In this document: one piece after another, positions 24,309 to 32,514 of the stretch
How the letters are laid out: each line of letters opens with the position of its first letter
Numbering within the stretch: the first letter of the stretch is position 1
Source: a virus
Virus record (IMG/VR): IMGVR_UViG_3300044953_000377
Span: 84,218 to 148,217 of that record
Length of the DNA: 64,000 bases
Reading direction: 5' to 3' (one strand)
The notes under the pieces: model-generated
Database searches by the model: none
The model's input: the letters and a program-made list of their open reading frames with translations, nothing else
Told to the model about the DNA's origin: nothing
Position numbers and translations under genes: made by a program

Positions 24309-26099
24309 ATGGAAGAAAAGAATAAGGAAATTAGAGTCCTTTCTGAAAAAGATCATGTTAGACAAAGAAGCCATGTATATGTGGGGTCCGTTATTAAAAC
24401 CGAAGAGAAGATTCCTATAATTAAAAATAATGCTATTTACATTGAGCCTAAGGAGATGTCTATAGGAATGTATAAAATTCTTAATGAAATAATAGATAAT
24501 TCATTAGACGAAGCTAAAAGAATGAAGGGGAAAATGGAAAAAATCCAAATATTGGTCGATAGCAAATCCAATAAAGTAAAGGTTACTGATACGGGAAATG
24601 GATTTTATAAAGGTGCATCGATTAATAAGGATTCTAGTAGATCTAATATAGAAACTGCTGTATCTATGTTAAGATCTGGTTCCAATTTTAATAATGAAAA
24701 TATAGAGGAATCGCTTATAGGAAACAATGGGTTAGGATCTGCACTCTGTAACTGCTTATCTGAGGAATTTTCTATAGTTACAGTAAATGACACACATTAT
24801 TATGAACAAAAGTGGGAGGATTTTGTAAGAACTGAACCAATAATTAGAAAAAAAGCTCCAAAAGATAAAATGGGTACTTCTATAGAGTTTAAACCCCTGA
24901 GAAGTTTATTTAAAAATTATAAATGGGATTTAGAAATTTTAAGATCCTCATTAATACTAAAATATAATCTTATAAAAAGAGATCATATTCTTTCCAATCT
25001 AAATCTAGAGCTTTTGTGGGATGGTGAAAAAATAGATCTTAATTGTAGCTTTTTACCAGAGGATTCTTTTAAGATTAACACTGATATAGGACAGATAACC
25101 ATTTGGGAAAAGTATGAGGGATCTGGATCTATTAGTTTTGTTAATTCCGCTATGTGCACTGGAATACACCAGAAGATAGTAAATGATTTCATAAACTCTA
25201 GGTTGGAAGATACATTAGGGCATCATTTTTATGACGCAATGATTGTTTTGAATCTTCCCCCTAAGTATGTTAAATTTGGAGACCAGAACAAAACTAGGTT
25301 TGTAACAACAAGAGAAGAGATAGAAAATCTTCTTATGAACAAATTCGGATCTAAACTCCAGGAATTTTTCAAAACCGAAATTTTTGAAAGGATCTTAAAA
25401 AAAGTGGAAGAGAGAAAGAATGATGGGTATGTAAAAAAATTAAGAGCAGAAAAAAGGAAGGTTAATTTAAAACATTCACATAAATATTTTCCAGCGCAGA
25501 AATCATTAGCTGAGAATCTTTTTATAGTTGAGGGATTATCTGCGATGGGATCTATACTCCAAAAAAGAAATCCTAAAGAAGACGGGGTATATGCGCTAAA
25601 AGGAAAAATAAAGAACTGTAAGAATATAGGAGATTTATCTGACAATAAGGAGATATTAGAACTAATGCAAATATTAGGTCTTGACCCTACTGCTAGAAAC
25701 ATAGAGGCCGTGGGATATAAAAGGATTGTTATAGCTACAGATCCGGATCCTGACGGATCTCATATCACATCTCTGCTTATAAATCTTTTCTACAAATGGT
25801 TTCCTATGATTATAAGATCAAAGAGACTTAGTTTTTTAAAGATCCCTTTAGTTTCTGTTGGGGATTCTAAGAAAAGAAAATACTATTGGGATATGAATGA
25901 ATTCAAAAAAGCAAAACCCAGTGGAAATATTAGGTATCTAAAAGGACTAGGATCTCTATCATTGGATGATTGGGAATGGGTAATGAGCGATAAAACACTC
26001 ATATCAATTGAAGAAAGCGGGGACAGTAAAGAAAAACTAGAAATGGCTTTTGGCGATTCCTCAGAATTAAGAAAAAAATGGCTTTCAAATGTTAAGTAG
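24309..26099 (+). CDS. 39: Type II DNA topoisomerase large subunit (gp39-type)
   Basis: A protein of 596 residues. The GHKL ATPase motifs are present: EIIDNSLDEA, VTDTGNGF and LIGNNGLGSALCN. The TOPRIM domain follows with LFIVEGLSAMGS and IATDPDPDGSHITSLL. In T4 this function is split between gp39 and gp60; here both parts are in one gene. It works with the gp52-type subunit encoded at 31104-33833 to relax and untangle phage DNA. ATG 24309 follows an in-frame TTG at 24306. Confidence 0.9.
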   Translation: MEEKNKEIRVLSEKDHVRQRSHVYVGSVIKTEEKIPIIKNNAIYIEPKEMSIGMYKILNEIIDNSLDEAKRMKGKMEKIQILVDSKSNKVKVTDTGNGFYKGASINKDSSRSNIETAVSMLRSGSNFNNENIEESLIGNNGLGSALCNCLSEEFSIVTVNDTHYYEQKWEDFVRTEPIIRKKAPKDKMGTSIEFKPLRSLFKNYKWDLEILRSSLILKYNLIKRDHILSNLNLELLWDGEKIDLNCSFLPEDSFKINTDIGQITIWEKYEGSGSISFVNSAMCTGIHQKIVNDFINSRLEDTLGHHFYDAMIVLNLPPKYVKFGDQNKTRFVTTREEIENLLMNKFGSKLQEFFKTEIFERILKKVEERKNDGYVKKLRAEKRKVNLKHSHKYFPAQKSLAENLFIVEGLSAMGSILQKRNPKEDGVYALKGKIKNCKNIGDLSDNKEILELMQILGLDPTARNIEAVGYKRIVIATDPDPDGSHITSLLINLFYKWFPMIIRSKRLSFLKIPLVSVGDSKKRKYYWDMNEFKKAKPSGNIRYLKGLGSLSLDDWEWVMSDKTLISIEESGDSKEKLEMAFGDSSELRKKWLSNVK

Positions 26100-26118
26100 A
26101 GTTATCTAACAATAAGTA

Positions 26119-26127
26119 GATATATAC
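26119..26127 (+). promoter_or_regulatory. Late-type promoter element
   Basis: GATATATAC ends 4 nt before the ATG at 26132, implying a very short leader. Confidence 0.45.
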
Positions 26128-26131
26128 AAAG

Positions 26132-26878
26132 ATGATTTTAAGGTTAAAAGATTTTGTTAGTGAGCAAGAAAACGTAGGAGCTAAAACTCCTCAAAGCTCT
26201 CCTTCTACTAGTTCTAGAAAGAACCTAAAGATAAATTGGACTAAGCCAGACCTAGCTAAGGAGATTAATCACTATGATGATAAAGCAAAATTAGAGTTTT
26301 ATCAACACAACATAACTATAGGAAACAAGGACATTGGTAAAACATCTCCAAGAGCAACTAAATTTTATAAGTATATTTCAGAGCCTTTTCGGAGCGGTCA
26401 CTTTGAAGATATTCCAATAGTTTCTGAAGGGAGCTTTTATGTTAAGAGTATACAGAACTTTATGGTTTATGAATACGACAACATCGTAAACGGAGCATAC
26501 GGAAGAGCATATGGCGATGTACTTATAAAAACAACCGAAGAATTAAAGAAAAGCGGATCTATAAGTTTACCTGCTCCGATCGTAATAAAATTTATAAACT
26601 TCGGAGAAACTAGAACATCAGAGGAAGAAAGTTATTATCTATTCTCTGGAAACAGAGTCGCTAACTTGGCTCTCCAATATAATATACCTATAAAAGCATG
26701 GGTGGTTGACCTAATTCCTTCCAGGAGGGATGTTAGACAATTTGCAGATCAATCTGGCGCTTCTGCAAATCCTACTAAATTTAAGAAACTTCTTAGAAGA
26801 GAAACAGGGAAAGAAAACATCGACGACTTAAATGCCAGGGAAAGATTCAAAATCATCCAATCTCTTAAGAATTTTTAA
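26132..26878 (+). CDS. Unknown protein, weakly ParB-like, with capsid-targeting-like N terminus
   Basis: A protein of 248 residues. The start MILRLKDFVSE fits the targeting pattern. Residues 170-210 (PAPIVIKFINFGE..., YYLFSGNRVANLALQYNIPIKAWVVDL) resemble the ParB/sulfiredoxin-like nuclease fold, where a G-x-R-R-x-x-A segment follows a beta strand. The last 40 residues are basic. A nuclease or DNA-binding role is possible; the call rests on a short pattern. Confidence 0.5.
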   Translation: MILRLKDFVSEQENVGAKTPQSSPSTSSRKNLKINWTKPDLAKEINHYDDKAKLEFYQHNITIGNKDIGKTSPRATKFYKYISEPFRSGHFEDIPIVSEGSFYVKSIQNFMVYEYDNIVNGAYGRAYGDVLIKTTEELKKSGSISLPAPIVIKFINFGETRTSEEESYYLFSGNRVANLALQYNIPIKAWVVDLIPSRRDVRQFADQSGASANPTKFKKLLRRETGKENIDDLNARERFKIIQSLKNF

Positions 26879-26892
26879 TTTAGCTTTATAGT

Positions 26893-27810
26893 ATGAAATA
26901 TAATACTAGAATGGGTTATTGTTGTCTTTGTCTTTCATTAGAAAAAGAAAAAGTCACAACAAACAGAGGAATGGTAAAAAAGACGTTTCTAGAAAAAGGA
27001 CTTCCTTACGTCTCTGAACTTGCCGTAAAGAACACAGAAGATCTTATAAGAGTAATAAATTTTAATGCCAAAAGTGGAATTGGAATGTATAGAATGAGTT
27101 CTGATATGTTCCCTTGGATGTCTGAATATGCAATATCTGATCTACCGGACTACGAAATTATAAATCTTAATCTTAAAATAGCTGGAGATATAGCTAGGGC
27201 TATGGACCAGAGACTAAGTTTCCACCCATCCCCCTATTGTGTAATTGCTTCAGAAAATCCTGCTGTTGTTGAAAAATCGATAAAGGAACTCAGACAACAT
27301 GCAGAGATAATGGATCTAATGGGATTAGAAAGAAGTCATCAGTATCCAATAAACATACACATAAACACAACTAAGCCTTCCAAGGAAGATGCTGCTAAAA
27401 GATTTTTAAAATCTTTCGAATTACTTCCTGATGGTGTAAAGAAGAGGTTGGTTGTTGAAAATGACGATAAGAAAAGCCAATTCACTCCTACTGATTTATA
27501 TAATATGATATATAAAGAGTCGGGGATTCCTATAACATATGATTTTTTACATCATAAATGTAATCCAGACGAGATATCTGAAGAAGAAGCTTTAGATCTT
27601 TGTATATCAACCTGGCCTGAAAATACAATAGCTTTAACTCATTTTTCAGATTCTAGAAAACTTTATGAAGATTCTAGTGCTAAAGAGGTAGCACACTCCG
27701 ACTGGATTTGGAGTAAAATAGAAACTTATGATCGAGTTTTCGATATAGAATTAGAGGTCAAGATGAAAGATCTTGCCTTACTAAAATATTTGGAGAAATG
27801 GAAGGAATAG
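26893..27810 (+). CDS. uvsE: UV damage endonuclease, UvsE type
   Basis: A protein of 305 residues. RMGYCCLCLSLE, GIGMYRMSSDMFPW, RLSFHPSPYCVIASENP, NIHINTT, RLVVENDDKKSQF, PITYDFLHHKCNP and LTHFSDSR are the metal-binding and core motifs of the UvsE TIM-barrel family, which nicks DNA 5' to UV photoproducts. The length is typical. It overlaps the next small gene by 13 nt. It adds to a repair set with UvsW, the HhH glycosylase and dUTPase. Confidence 0.88.
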   Translation: MKYNTRMGYCCLCLSLEKEKVTTNRGMVKKTFLEKGLPYVSELAVKNTEDLIRVINFNAKSGIGMYRMSSDMFPWMSEYAISDLPDYEIINLNLKIAGDIARAMDQRLSFHPSPYCVIASENPAVVEKSIKELRQHAEIMDLMGLERSHQYPINIHINTTKPSKEDAAKRFLKSFELLPDGVKKRLVVENDDKKSQFTPTDLYNMIYKESGIPITYDFLHHKCNPDEISEEEALDLCISTWPENTIALTHFSDSRKLYEDSSAKEVAHSDWIWSKIETYDRVFDIELEVKMKDLALLKYLEKWKE

Positions 27811-28013
27811 AAGAAATAGATTTATCTAAATCTAAATGGAGCCCGGAAAATGAGATTTATCTCATGTCTGTCGTGGAAGGTATAAAAGAAAATTACCCCC
27901 AGATAGATCTGGACGAAGAGCTAAAAGAATCTGGTTATCCAATAGATGAATTAACAGATCCTAAAATTATTGTTTCATTTATGAAAAAGCTCAATAAAAA
28001 ATATACGGATTAA
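27798..28013 (+). CDS. Small acidic unknown protein
   Basis: A protein of 71 residues, Glu/Lys-rich and helical, overlapping the end of uvsE by 13 nt and the start of the next small membrane-protein ORF by 1 nt (TAATG). Translational coupling is likely. No function recognised. Confidence 0.5.
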   Translation: MEGIEEIDLSKSKWSPENEIYLMSVVEGIKENYPQIDLDEELKESGYPIDELTDPKIIVSFMKKLNKKYTD

Positions 28014-28153
28014 TGCTTATGTTATTGTTATTAAAAAGGATATCTTTTATGGCTCTTGCTTTAGCTAGCGGGTTTTTTATCTATGCTCTTTTATTTCTGA
28101 TAGAGTTTTCCAAAATAATTTCTTGTATTTTTTATTCTTTTAAAAAACATTAA
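28013..28153 (+). CDS. Small hydrophobic membrane protein
   Basis: A 46-residue ORF starting at the TAATG overlap (MLMLLLLKRISFMALALASG...). Almost the whole sequence is hydrophobic, enough for one long or two short membrane segments, ending in a basic SFKKH tail. It ends 2 nt before the dnaJ TTG start. Its role is unknown; position and coupling argue that it is real. Confidence 0.45.
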   Translation: MLMLLLLKRISFMALALASGFFIYALLFLIEFSKIISCIFYSFKKH

Positions 28154-28155
28154 AG

Positions 28156-29193
28156 TTGATTAATTACTACGAAATTTTAGGCGTCCAAGAAAATGCCGGC
28201 CAGGAGTCTATAAAGAAAGCTTACCGACAAATGGCTAAGAAATTCCATCCGGATCGAAACAGGGATCAAGGAGCGGAAGAAAGGTTTAAGAAAATTACTG
28301 AGGCTTATGAAAACATAGGGGATCCTACTAAAAGGAGAGAATATGATAATAAAAGAAATTTTAAAGATCATTTCTTTGGCGGCTTTGAAAATTTTAATAG
28401 CTGGAATCAAAAAGACCCTTTTGCAAGTCACTATGATCCCGAATTTCATCAAGATCCTAAAGGAGGACACATTAGTATCACACTAAAAGTGACGCTCGAG
28501 GATGTGTTAAACGGAGTTGAAAGGAGAATCAAATTAAAGAGAGATAGAAAGTGTAAATGTTGTGAAGCCACAGGAGCTGAGGGGAGTAGATCTTTTCAAA
28601 CCTGTGGTGCATGTAATGGAACTGGACAAATTACAATAAATAAAACCAATGGATTTGTGCAGATCAATTCTGTTACAGTTTGTAATGTTTGTAGAGGTAA
28701 CGGAAAAACCATACTAGAATATTGTATGAGTTGTCTAGGAAAAGGATTGATAGCGGAGGAGGATTTAATTGATATAAACATACCCGCAGGATCTTCGGAT
28801 GGAATGCAATTTGTAGTGGCAAATAAAGGAAACGACGGTAAAGGAAACGGATTACCGGGGGATCTTTATGTGAAGATAAGCGAGATCGAAGATGAAAATT
28901 TTGTGAGAAGGGGGATTGATCTTATATCAGCAAAACAAATAACCTTCATAGACGCTGTTCTTGGAACTAATATAGATGTTGAAATGCCGGACGGGGAAGA
29001 ATTGAAAGCTATTATTTCTCCTGGTACAATTCCTGGTACTATCCTTAAATTTTCTCAAAAAGGAATACCTAATATGGGATACGGTGGCAGAGGAGATTTC
29101 TTAGTGGAAATAAATGTAAAGATTCCTTCTGATCTTAATAAGGAAGAGATAAGATTCATGGAGGAGTTAAGAGAGTATGATATGTTTAAATAA
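28156..29193 (+). CDS. dnaJ: DnaJ (Hsp40) co-chaperone
   Basis: A protein of 345 residues with a TTG start. A J domain (YYEILGV..., HPDRNRDQ) is followed by a Gly/Phe-rich linker, a zinc-finger domain with CxxC units (CKCC, CGAC, CNVC, CMSC) and the substrate-binding C-terminal domains. This is a full-length class A DnaJ, apart from a short C terminus. Phages rarely carry DnaJ; it could direct host DnaK to phage assembly or replication complexes. It follows the small membrane ORF without a gap and precedes a membrane protein by 9 nt. Confidence 0.88.
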   Translation: MINYYEILGVQENAGQESIKKAYRQMAKKFHPDRNRDQGAEERFKKITEAYENIGDPTKRREYDNKRNFKDHFFGGFENFNSWNQKDPFASHYDPEFHQDPKGGHISITLKVTLEDVLNGVERRIKLKRDRKCKCCEATGAEGSRSFQTCGACNGTGQITINKTNGFVQINSVTVCNVCRGNGKTILEYCMSCLGKGLIAEEDLIDINIPAGSSDGMQFVVANKGNDGKGNGLPGDLYVKISEIEDENFVRRGIDLISAKQITFIDAVLGTNIDVEMPDGEELKAIISPGTIPGTILKFSQKGIPNMGYGGRGDFLVEINVKIPSDLNKEEIRFMEELREYDMFK

Positions 29194-29202
29194 ATTTAAC
29201 TA

Positions 29203-29529
29203 ATGACGAATTTCTTTTTTTATATACTTGCAGTTTGGGGACTAACTCACATACTAGTAGCATCCAAAATAATGGAACCCACTAGAAATTGGCTTCTTAT
29301 AAACGCTCCTTTTTTTGGAGATATGCTTAATTGCTACCAGTGCACTTCCTTTTGGTCATCTATGATTTTATACTTTATGTTTAATGATTTAAGTGTGGGT
29401 GGCCTTTATTTTTATCTTAATGAAATCAAAATAGGATTCGATTTCTTATTAATTTCTTTTATTGGATCTGGTATAGTGTCATTTATATCTATAATAATGT
29501 CAATCCTGATAAATAAATCTAAAGGATAG
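29203..29529 (+). CDS. Membrane protein, DUF1360-like
   Basis: A protein of 108 residues. Two or three hydrophobic segments surround LNCYQCTSFWSSM. The pattern of an N-terminal AVWGLTHIL and a Cys-x-x-Cys followed by S-F-W matches, from memory, the DUF1360 family of phage and Firmicutes membrane proteins. Function unknown. It is plus strand, between dnaJ and the collagen-like hydrolase candidate. Confidence 0.6.
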   Translation: MTNFFFYILAVWGLTHILVASKIMEPTRNWLLINAPFFGDMLNCYQCTSFWSSMILYFMFNDLSVGGLYFYLNEIKIGFDFLLISFIGSGIVSFISIIMSILINKSKG

Positions 29530-29534
29530 GTTTT

Positions 29535-29543
29535 GATATATAC
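29535..29543 (+). promoter_or_regulatory. Late-type promoter element
   Basis: GATATATAC ends 3 nt before the ATG at 29547. Confidence 0.45.
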
Positions 29544-29546
29544 ATT

Positions 29547-31052
29547 ATGGAAAGAAAAGTATTATCATTTAGCCAATTTTTAAATGAAGAAGAAACCGGA
29601 ATAACCGGAGCCACGGGATCTTCGGATTCAGGAAATCTAGGTAGACCAGAAACTGAAAGGGAAGCAAAGTCGAGGATCGCAAAAAATATAGTACAATCTG
29701 TTTTTGGTGGTATAGGAGGAAGCGGCGGGGTTGATAGTTATATCGATCAAACTAAAGAAGTAAAAGAATCTTTACCTTACAAAGGATGCGGAGTATCTGA
29801 TCCATATAAATTAGAGAAGACTCCTCTCTCTGTAATGACTATTAAATTGCTTCTTAACTATTTACAAGAGAAAAAAGTTGGTGACTATACGAGAGTTATA
29901 AACGAACTAAATGAGAAGAGAGCGGTAATAATTGGTATAAGAAATAGAATAGCAACAAAAAAAGAAAGCTCAAATCAAGATAGATTTTGTGATGCCTTAT
30001 ATTTCATACCAGGTAATGCAAAAGATGGAACCGAAAGTGCTGGCGCTACAGGAGCTACGGGAGCTACTGGAGCATCGTCTGGTTTTATGCAGCAAAAGAA
30101 AAATGAATCTCTGTCCCTTTACAACTACATAGAACAAAGAATAACGGAATTAGAAACTGTTTCTGAATCTGGACTTTGGACATTTGAGGATTTTTCTCGG
30201 ATGAATGAAGAAAGAGAATTTTTAATTAAAAATAGGGATCTTTTAGAGTCAGGAGAAATATCAGAGAATGATTTCTTAGAGTTATACGAGGATATCTTAG
30301 GAATAGGAGGATTTCTTAAAGGAGCTTGGGATAAAGGAAAACAAGCAGCTAACTGGGTAGGTAGGAAACTTGGATTGGTCGATGATAAACCTAAAACTGG
30401 GAAAGTTGATATGGATAGCGAGGACAATACTAAATCTCCCTCACAACAACAATCTGGTGCTACCGGAACTACTGGACCAACACCCCCGTCAGACTTGGGG
30501 GATAAAATTGAACCCTATCAAATAACAACAGTTGCTAGCTTAGCTTACTATGGTAAAAAGCCTATGAATCCTAAAGGTGTAGGTATTAAGCTACCCGGGG
30601 ATACTCTTTATGTATTGCAGGAAAGTACATTGGGAGGAAAAACTAAATATAAGATGATGGTGGAGGCCGAAAAAATTAAAGTAGGCCGATATCCTATAGG
30701 GGTTACTAAATATGAAACATATAAACCAGCTGAAACATACACTGAAAGCTGCGGAATGCAAATACATAGATCATCAACTAAAGGCGTAGGAGTTTGTATA
30801 GGACCTTGGTCAGCAGGATGCCAAGTATTTTCTGATTATACTGAATGGCAAGAATTTATATCTAAAGCTGAAAAGGAATCGATGAATGCCTCAAAATTCC
30901 TATATGGATTAATCCAACTGGACGACATACCAGAGGAAGTATTAAAGTCTGCAATAATCGGTTTACCATATAGTCCTCAACAAGAACAACAACCTGTTGC
31001 CCAAAACAGATCTGGGAAAGACGTAAGAAAGGTCGGTTTCAGCGAGGAATAG
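29547..31052 (+). CDS. Capsid-targeted-like protein with collagen-like tracts and an L,D-transpeptidase-like domain
   Basis: A protein of 501 residues. It begins MERKVLSFSQFLNE. Three short Gly-x-y tracts (ITGATGSS, GATGATGATGAS, GATGTTGPTPP) divide the protein. The C-terminal 180 residues include MQIHRSSTKGVGVCIGPWSAGCQVF: a His followed by an S-A-G-C motif, as in YkuD-type L,D-transpeptidases and related phage cell-wall enzymes. This suggests a virion protein that modifies or cuts peptidoglycan during entry or release. The enzyme assignment rests on the His and SxGC pattern only. Confidence 0.6.
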   Translation: MERKVLSFSQFLNEEETGITGATGSSDSGNLGRPETEREAKSRIAKNIVQSVFGGIGGSGGVDSYIDQTKEVKESLPYKGCGVSDPYKLEKTPLSVMTIKLLLNYLQEKKVGDYTRVINELNEKRAVIIGIRNRIATKKESSNQDRFCDALYFIPGNAKDGTESAGATGATGATGASSGFMQQKKNESLSLYNYIEQRITELETVSESGLWTFEDFSRMNEEREFLIKNRDLLESGEISENDFLELYEDILGIGGFLKGAWDKGKQAANWVGRKLGLVDDKPKTGKVDMDSEDNTKSPSQQQSGATGTTGPTPPSDLGDKIEPYQITTVASLAYYGKKPMNPKGVGIKLPGDTLYVLQESTLGGKTKYKMMVEAEKIKVGRYPIGVTKYETYKPAETYTESCGMQIHRSSTKGVGVCIGPWSAGCQVFSDYTEWQEFISKAEKESMNASKFLYGLIQLDDIPEEVLKSAIIGLPYSPQQEQQPVAQNRSGKDVRKVGFSEE

Positions 31053-31103
31053 AAACTTTAATCCGGTATTCCAGTATAATTTTCATCAGCGAAAATATTT
31101 TAG

Positions 31104-31664
31104 GTGGACAAAAGGATAACAATTTCAGATCAGATAAATCAGGATTACCGTAAGTACGCATTATACGTTATTCAAAGCAGGGGCATCCCGAATTTCTACG
31201 ATGCACTAACCCCTGTACAAAGATTAATTCTTCAGAATTCCCCAAGCATTTTTAAAAAAACTGTTGGTGTTATAGGTGGGGTTTTTAGTACTGGCCTATA
31301 TCATCACGGAGACTGCGTTTCTGGGGATACAAAAATAGAATTGGCAGATGGGGGTCAGATTAGAATAGAAGACTGGTACGATAAAAATCCGGGTTGTGAT
31401 CTTTTAGTTTCTTGTATAGATACAGATACAGGTGAAAAGACTTTTGGAGTTGGTCATTCACCTAGGATAGGACAAATTAATGACGAATTAATTGAGCTCG
31501 AATTAGAGAGTTGCGAAATAATTAAATGTACTAGGAATCATCCCTTTTATGTAAATTCTACTTGGATTAAGGCCGAGGATCTTGAGGAGGGAATGGATAT
31601 AAAAGATTTTTATCATCACGCTGGATATATAAATATAAACATCCATGATGATAAAGAAATGTAA
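31104..31664 (+). CDS. 52: Type II DNA topoisomerase medium subunit, N-terminal piece plus intein N-fragment (gp52-type)
   Basis: A protein of 186 residues with a GTG start. Residues 1-70 are the N-extein (GIPNFYDALTPVQRLIL ... STGLYHHGD), matching the start of topoisomerase A-type subunits. Cys71 starts the intein: CVSGDTKIELADGG is block A, and CTRNHPF is block B with TxxH. The break is inside the conserved HGD|SS motif. The frame stops at 31664 without an endonuclease domain; the C half is at 32511. Protein trans-splicing should be needed to make an active enzyme. Confidence 0.9.
   Translation: MDKRITISDQINQDYRKYALYVIQSRGIPNFYDALTPVQRLILQNSPSIFKKTVGVIGGVFSTGLYHHGDCVSGDTKIELADGGQIRIEDWYDKNPGCDLLVSCIDTDTGEKTFGVGHSPRIGQINDELIELELESCEIIKCTRNHPFYVNSTWIKAEDLEEGMDIKDFYHHAGYININIHDDKEM
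31624..31632 (+). promoter_or_regulatory. Late-type promoter element ahead of intein-linked endonuclease
   Basis: GATATATAA, inside the coding end of the N-intein ORF, ends 12 nt before the HNH endonuclease ATG at 31645. Confidence 0.5.
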
Positions 31665-32514
31665 ATCGTGCGGGAATGATTTTGAGTCAGATCTAAATCT
31701 TAACCAGTATTGCACAACAAAATGTAGATCTCGGGATAAATTCTTCAAAATACAAAACGAGGGAAAGTCTTTTAATGTATGGAAAAAAAATTACGAGAAA
31801 TACCCCGAATTTTATAATTCCCTTTCTAGTTATAAAGATAGGTATAAGAATAAGTGCTTCATCTGCGGGAAAGAATATGAAAATTTTAGTATGTGTTGCT
31901 CTAAGGAATGTTCTTTAGCAATGAAAAATTATTCTACTTTTTTAACTACTGGATCCAATCATAATTTATCTAGGAATTCAATATCAAGAAAGAATATGGA
32001 GAAATCTTTATATGAGAAATATGTTGTCAATAATGTTTTTTCTAGAGATGATGTTTTAAATAAGCTTAAGGAAACATGGGTTAAAAAATATGGATATATT
32101 AATCTTTCTAAGGTTGATTATATAAAAAATAAAAAAAGATCAACTGCAGAAAAAAATGGATTTTGGGCTCCTAAAGAAACGATGGATTTAAAAAATATTT
32201 ATGACGAGAACGTTTATAATATTACATGGAGTCAAATGAAAAGGTTTTCTACAATTAAATTTGGCAATGATATATGGAAAAAGATAAATGATTCTAAAAA
32301 TCTTAAACAATCTGAATGGCTTACAGTTGATCATAGATATTCAAGATCTAAAGGATTTATAGATGGTATATCTCCAGAAATAATAGGACATATATGTAAT
32401 CTTGAGATTATTAATTTCGGGGATAATCGTAAAAAAAATAGTAAATGCTCGGTTACAATGGACCAATTAATCAAGGAGATAAATGAATTTGATAAAATAG
32501 TTTATAAAAAATGA
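31645..32514 (+). CDS. Free-standing HNH-type homing endonuclease candidate with N-terminal zinc fingers, inside the split gp52 gene
   Basis: A protein of 289 residues between the two intein halves. Two treble-clef-like Cys clusters (CKSCGNDF...YCTTKC and CFICGKEY...CCSKEC) come first. The C-terminal part has TVDHRYSRSKGF, then HICNLEIINFGDNRKKNSK; this D-H ... N-L ... N ... K order matches HNH endonucleases. It overlaps the N-intein ORF by 20 nt and the C-intein ORF by 4 nt (ATGA). Confidence 0.7.
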   Translation: MMIKKCKSCGNDFESDLNLNQYCTTKCRSRDKFFKIQNEGKSFNVWKKNYEKYPEFYNSLSSYKDRYKNKCFICGKEYENFSMCCSKECSLAMKNYSTFLTTGSNHNLSRNSISRKNMEKSLYEKYVVNNVFSRDDVLNKLKETWVKKYGYINLSKVDYIKNKKRSTAEKNGFWAPKETMDLKNIYDENVYNITWSQMKRFSTIKFGNDIWKKINDSKNLKQSEWLTVDHRYSRSKGFIDGISPEIIGHICNLEIINFGDNRKKNSKCSVTMDQLIKEINEFDKIVYKK

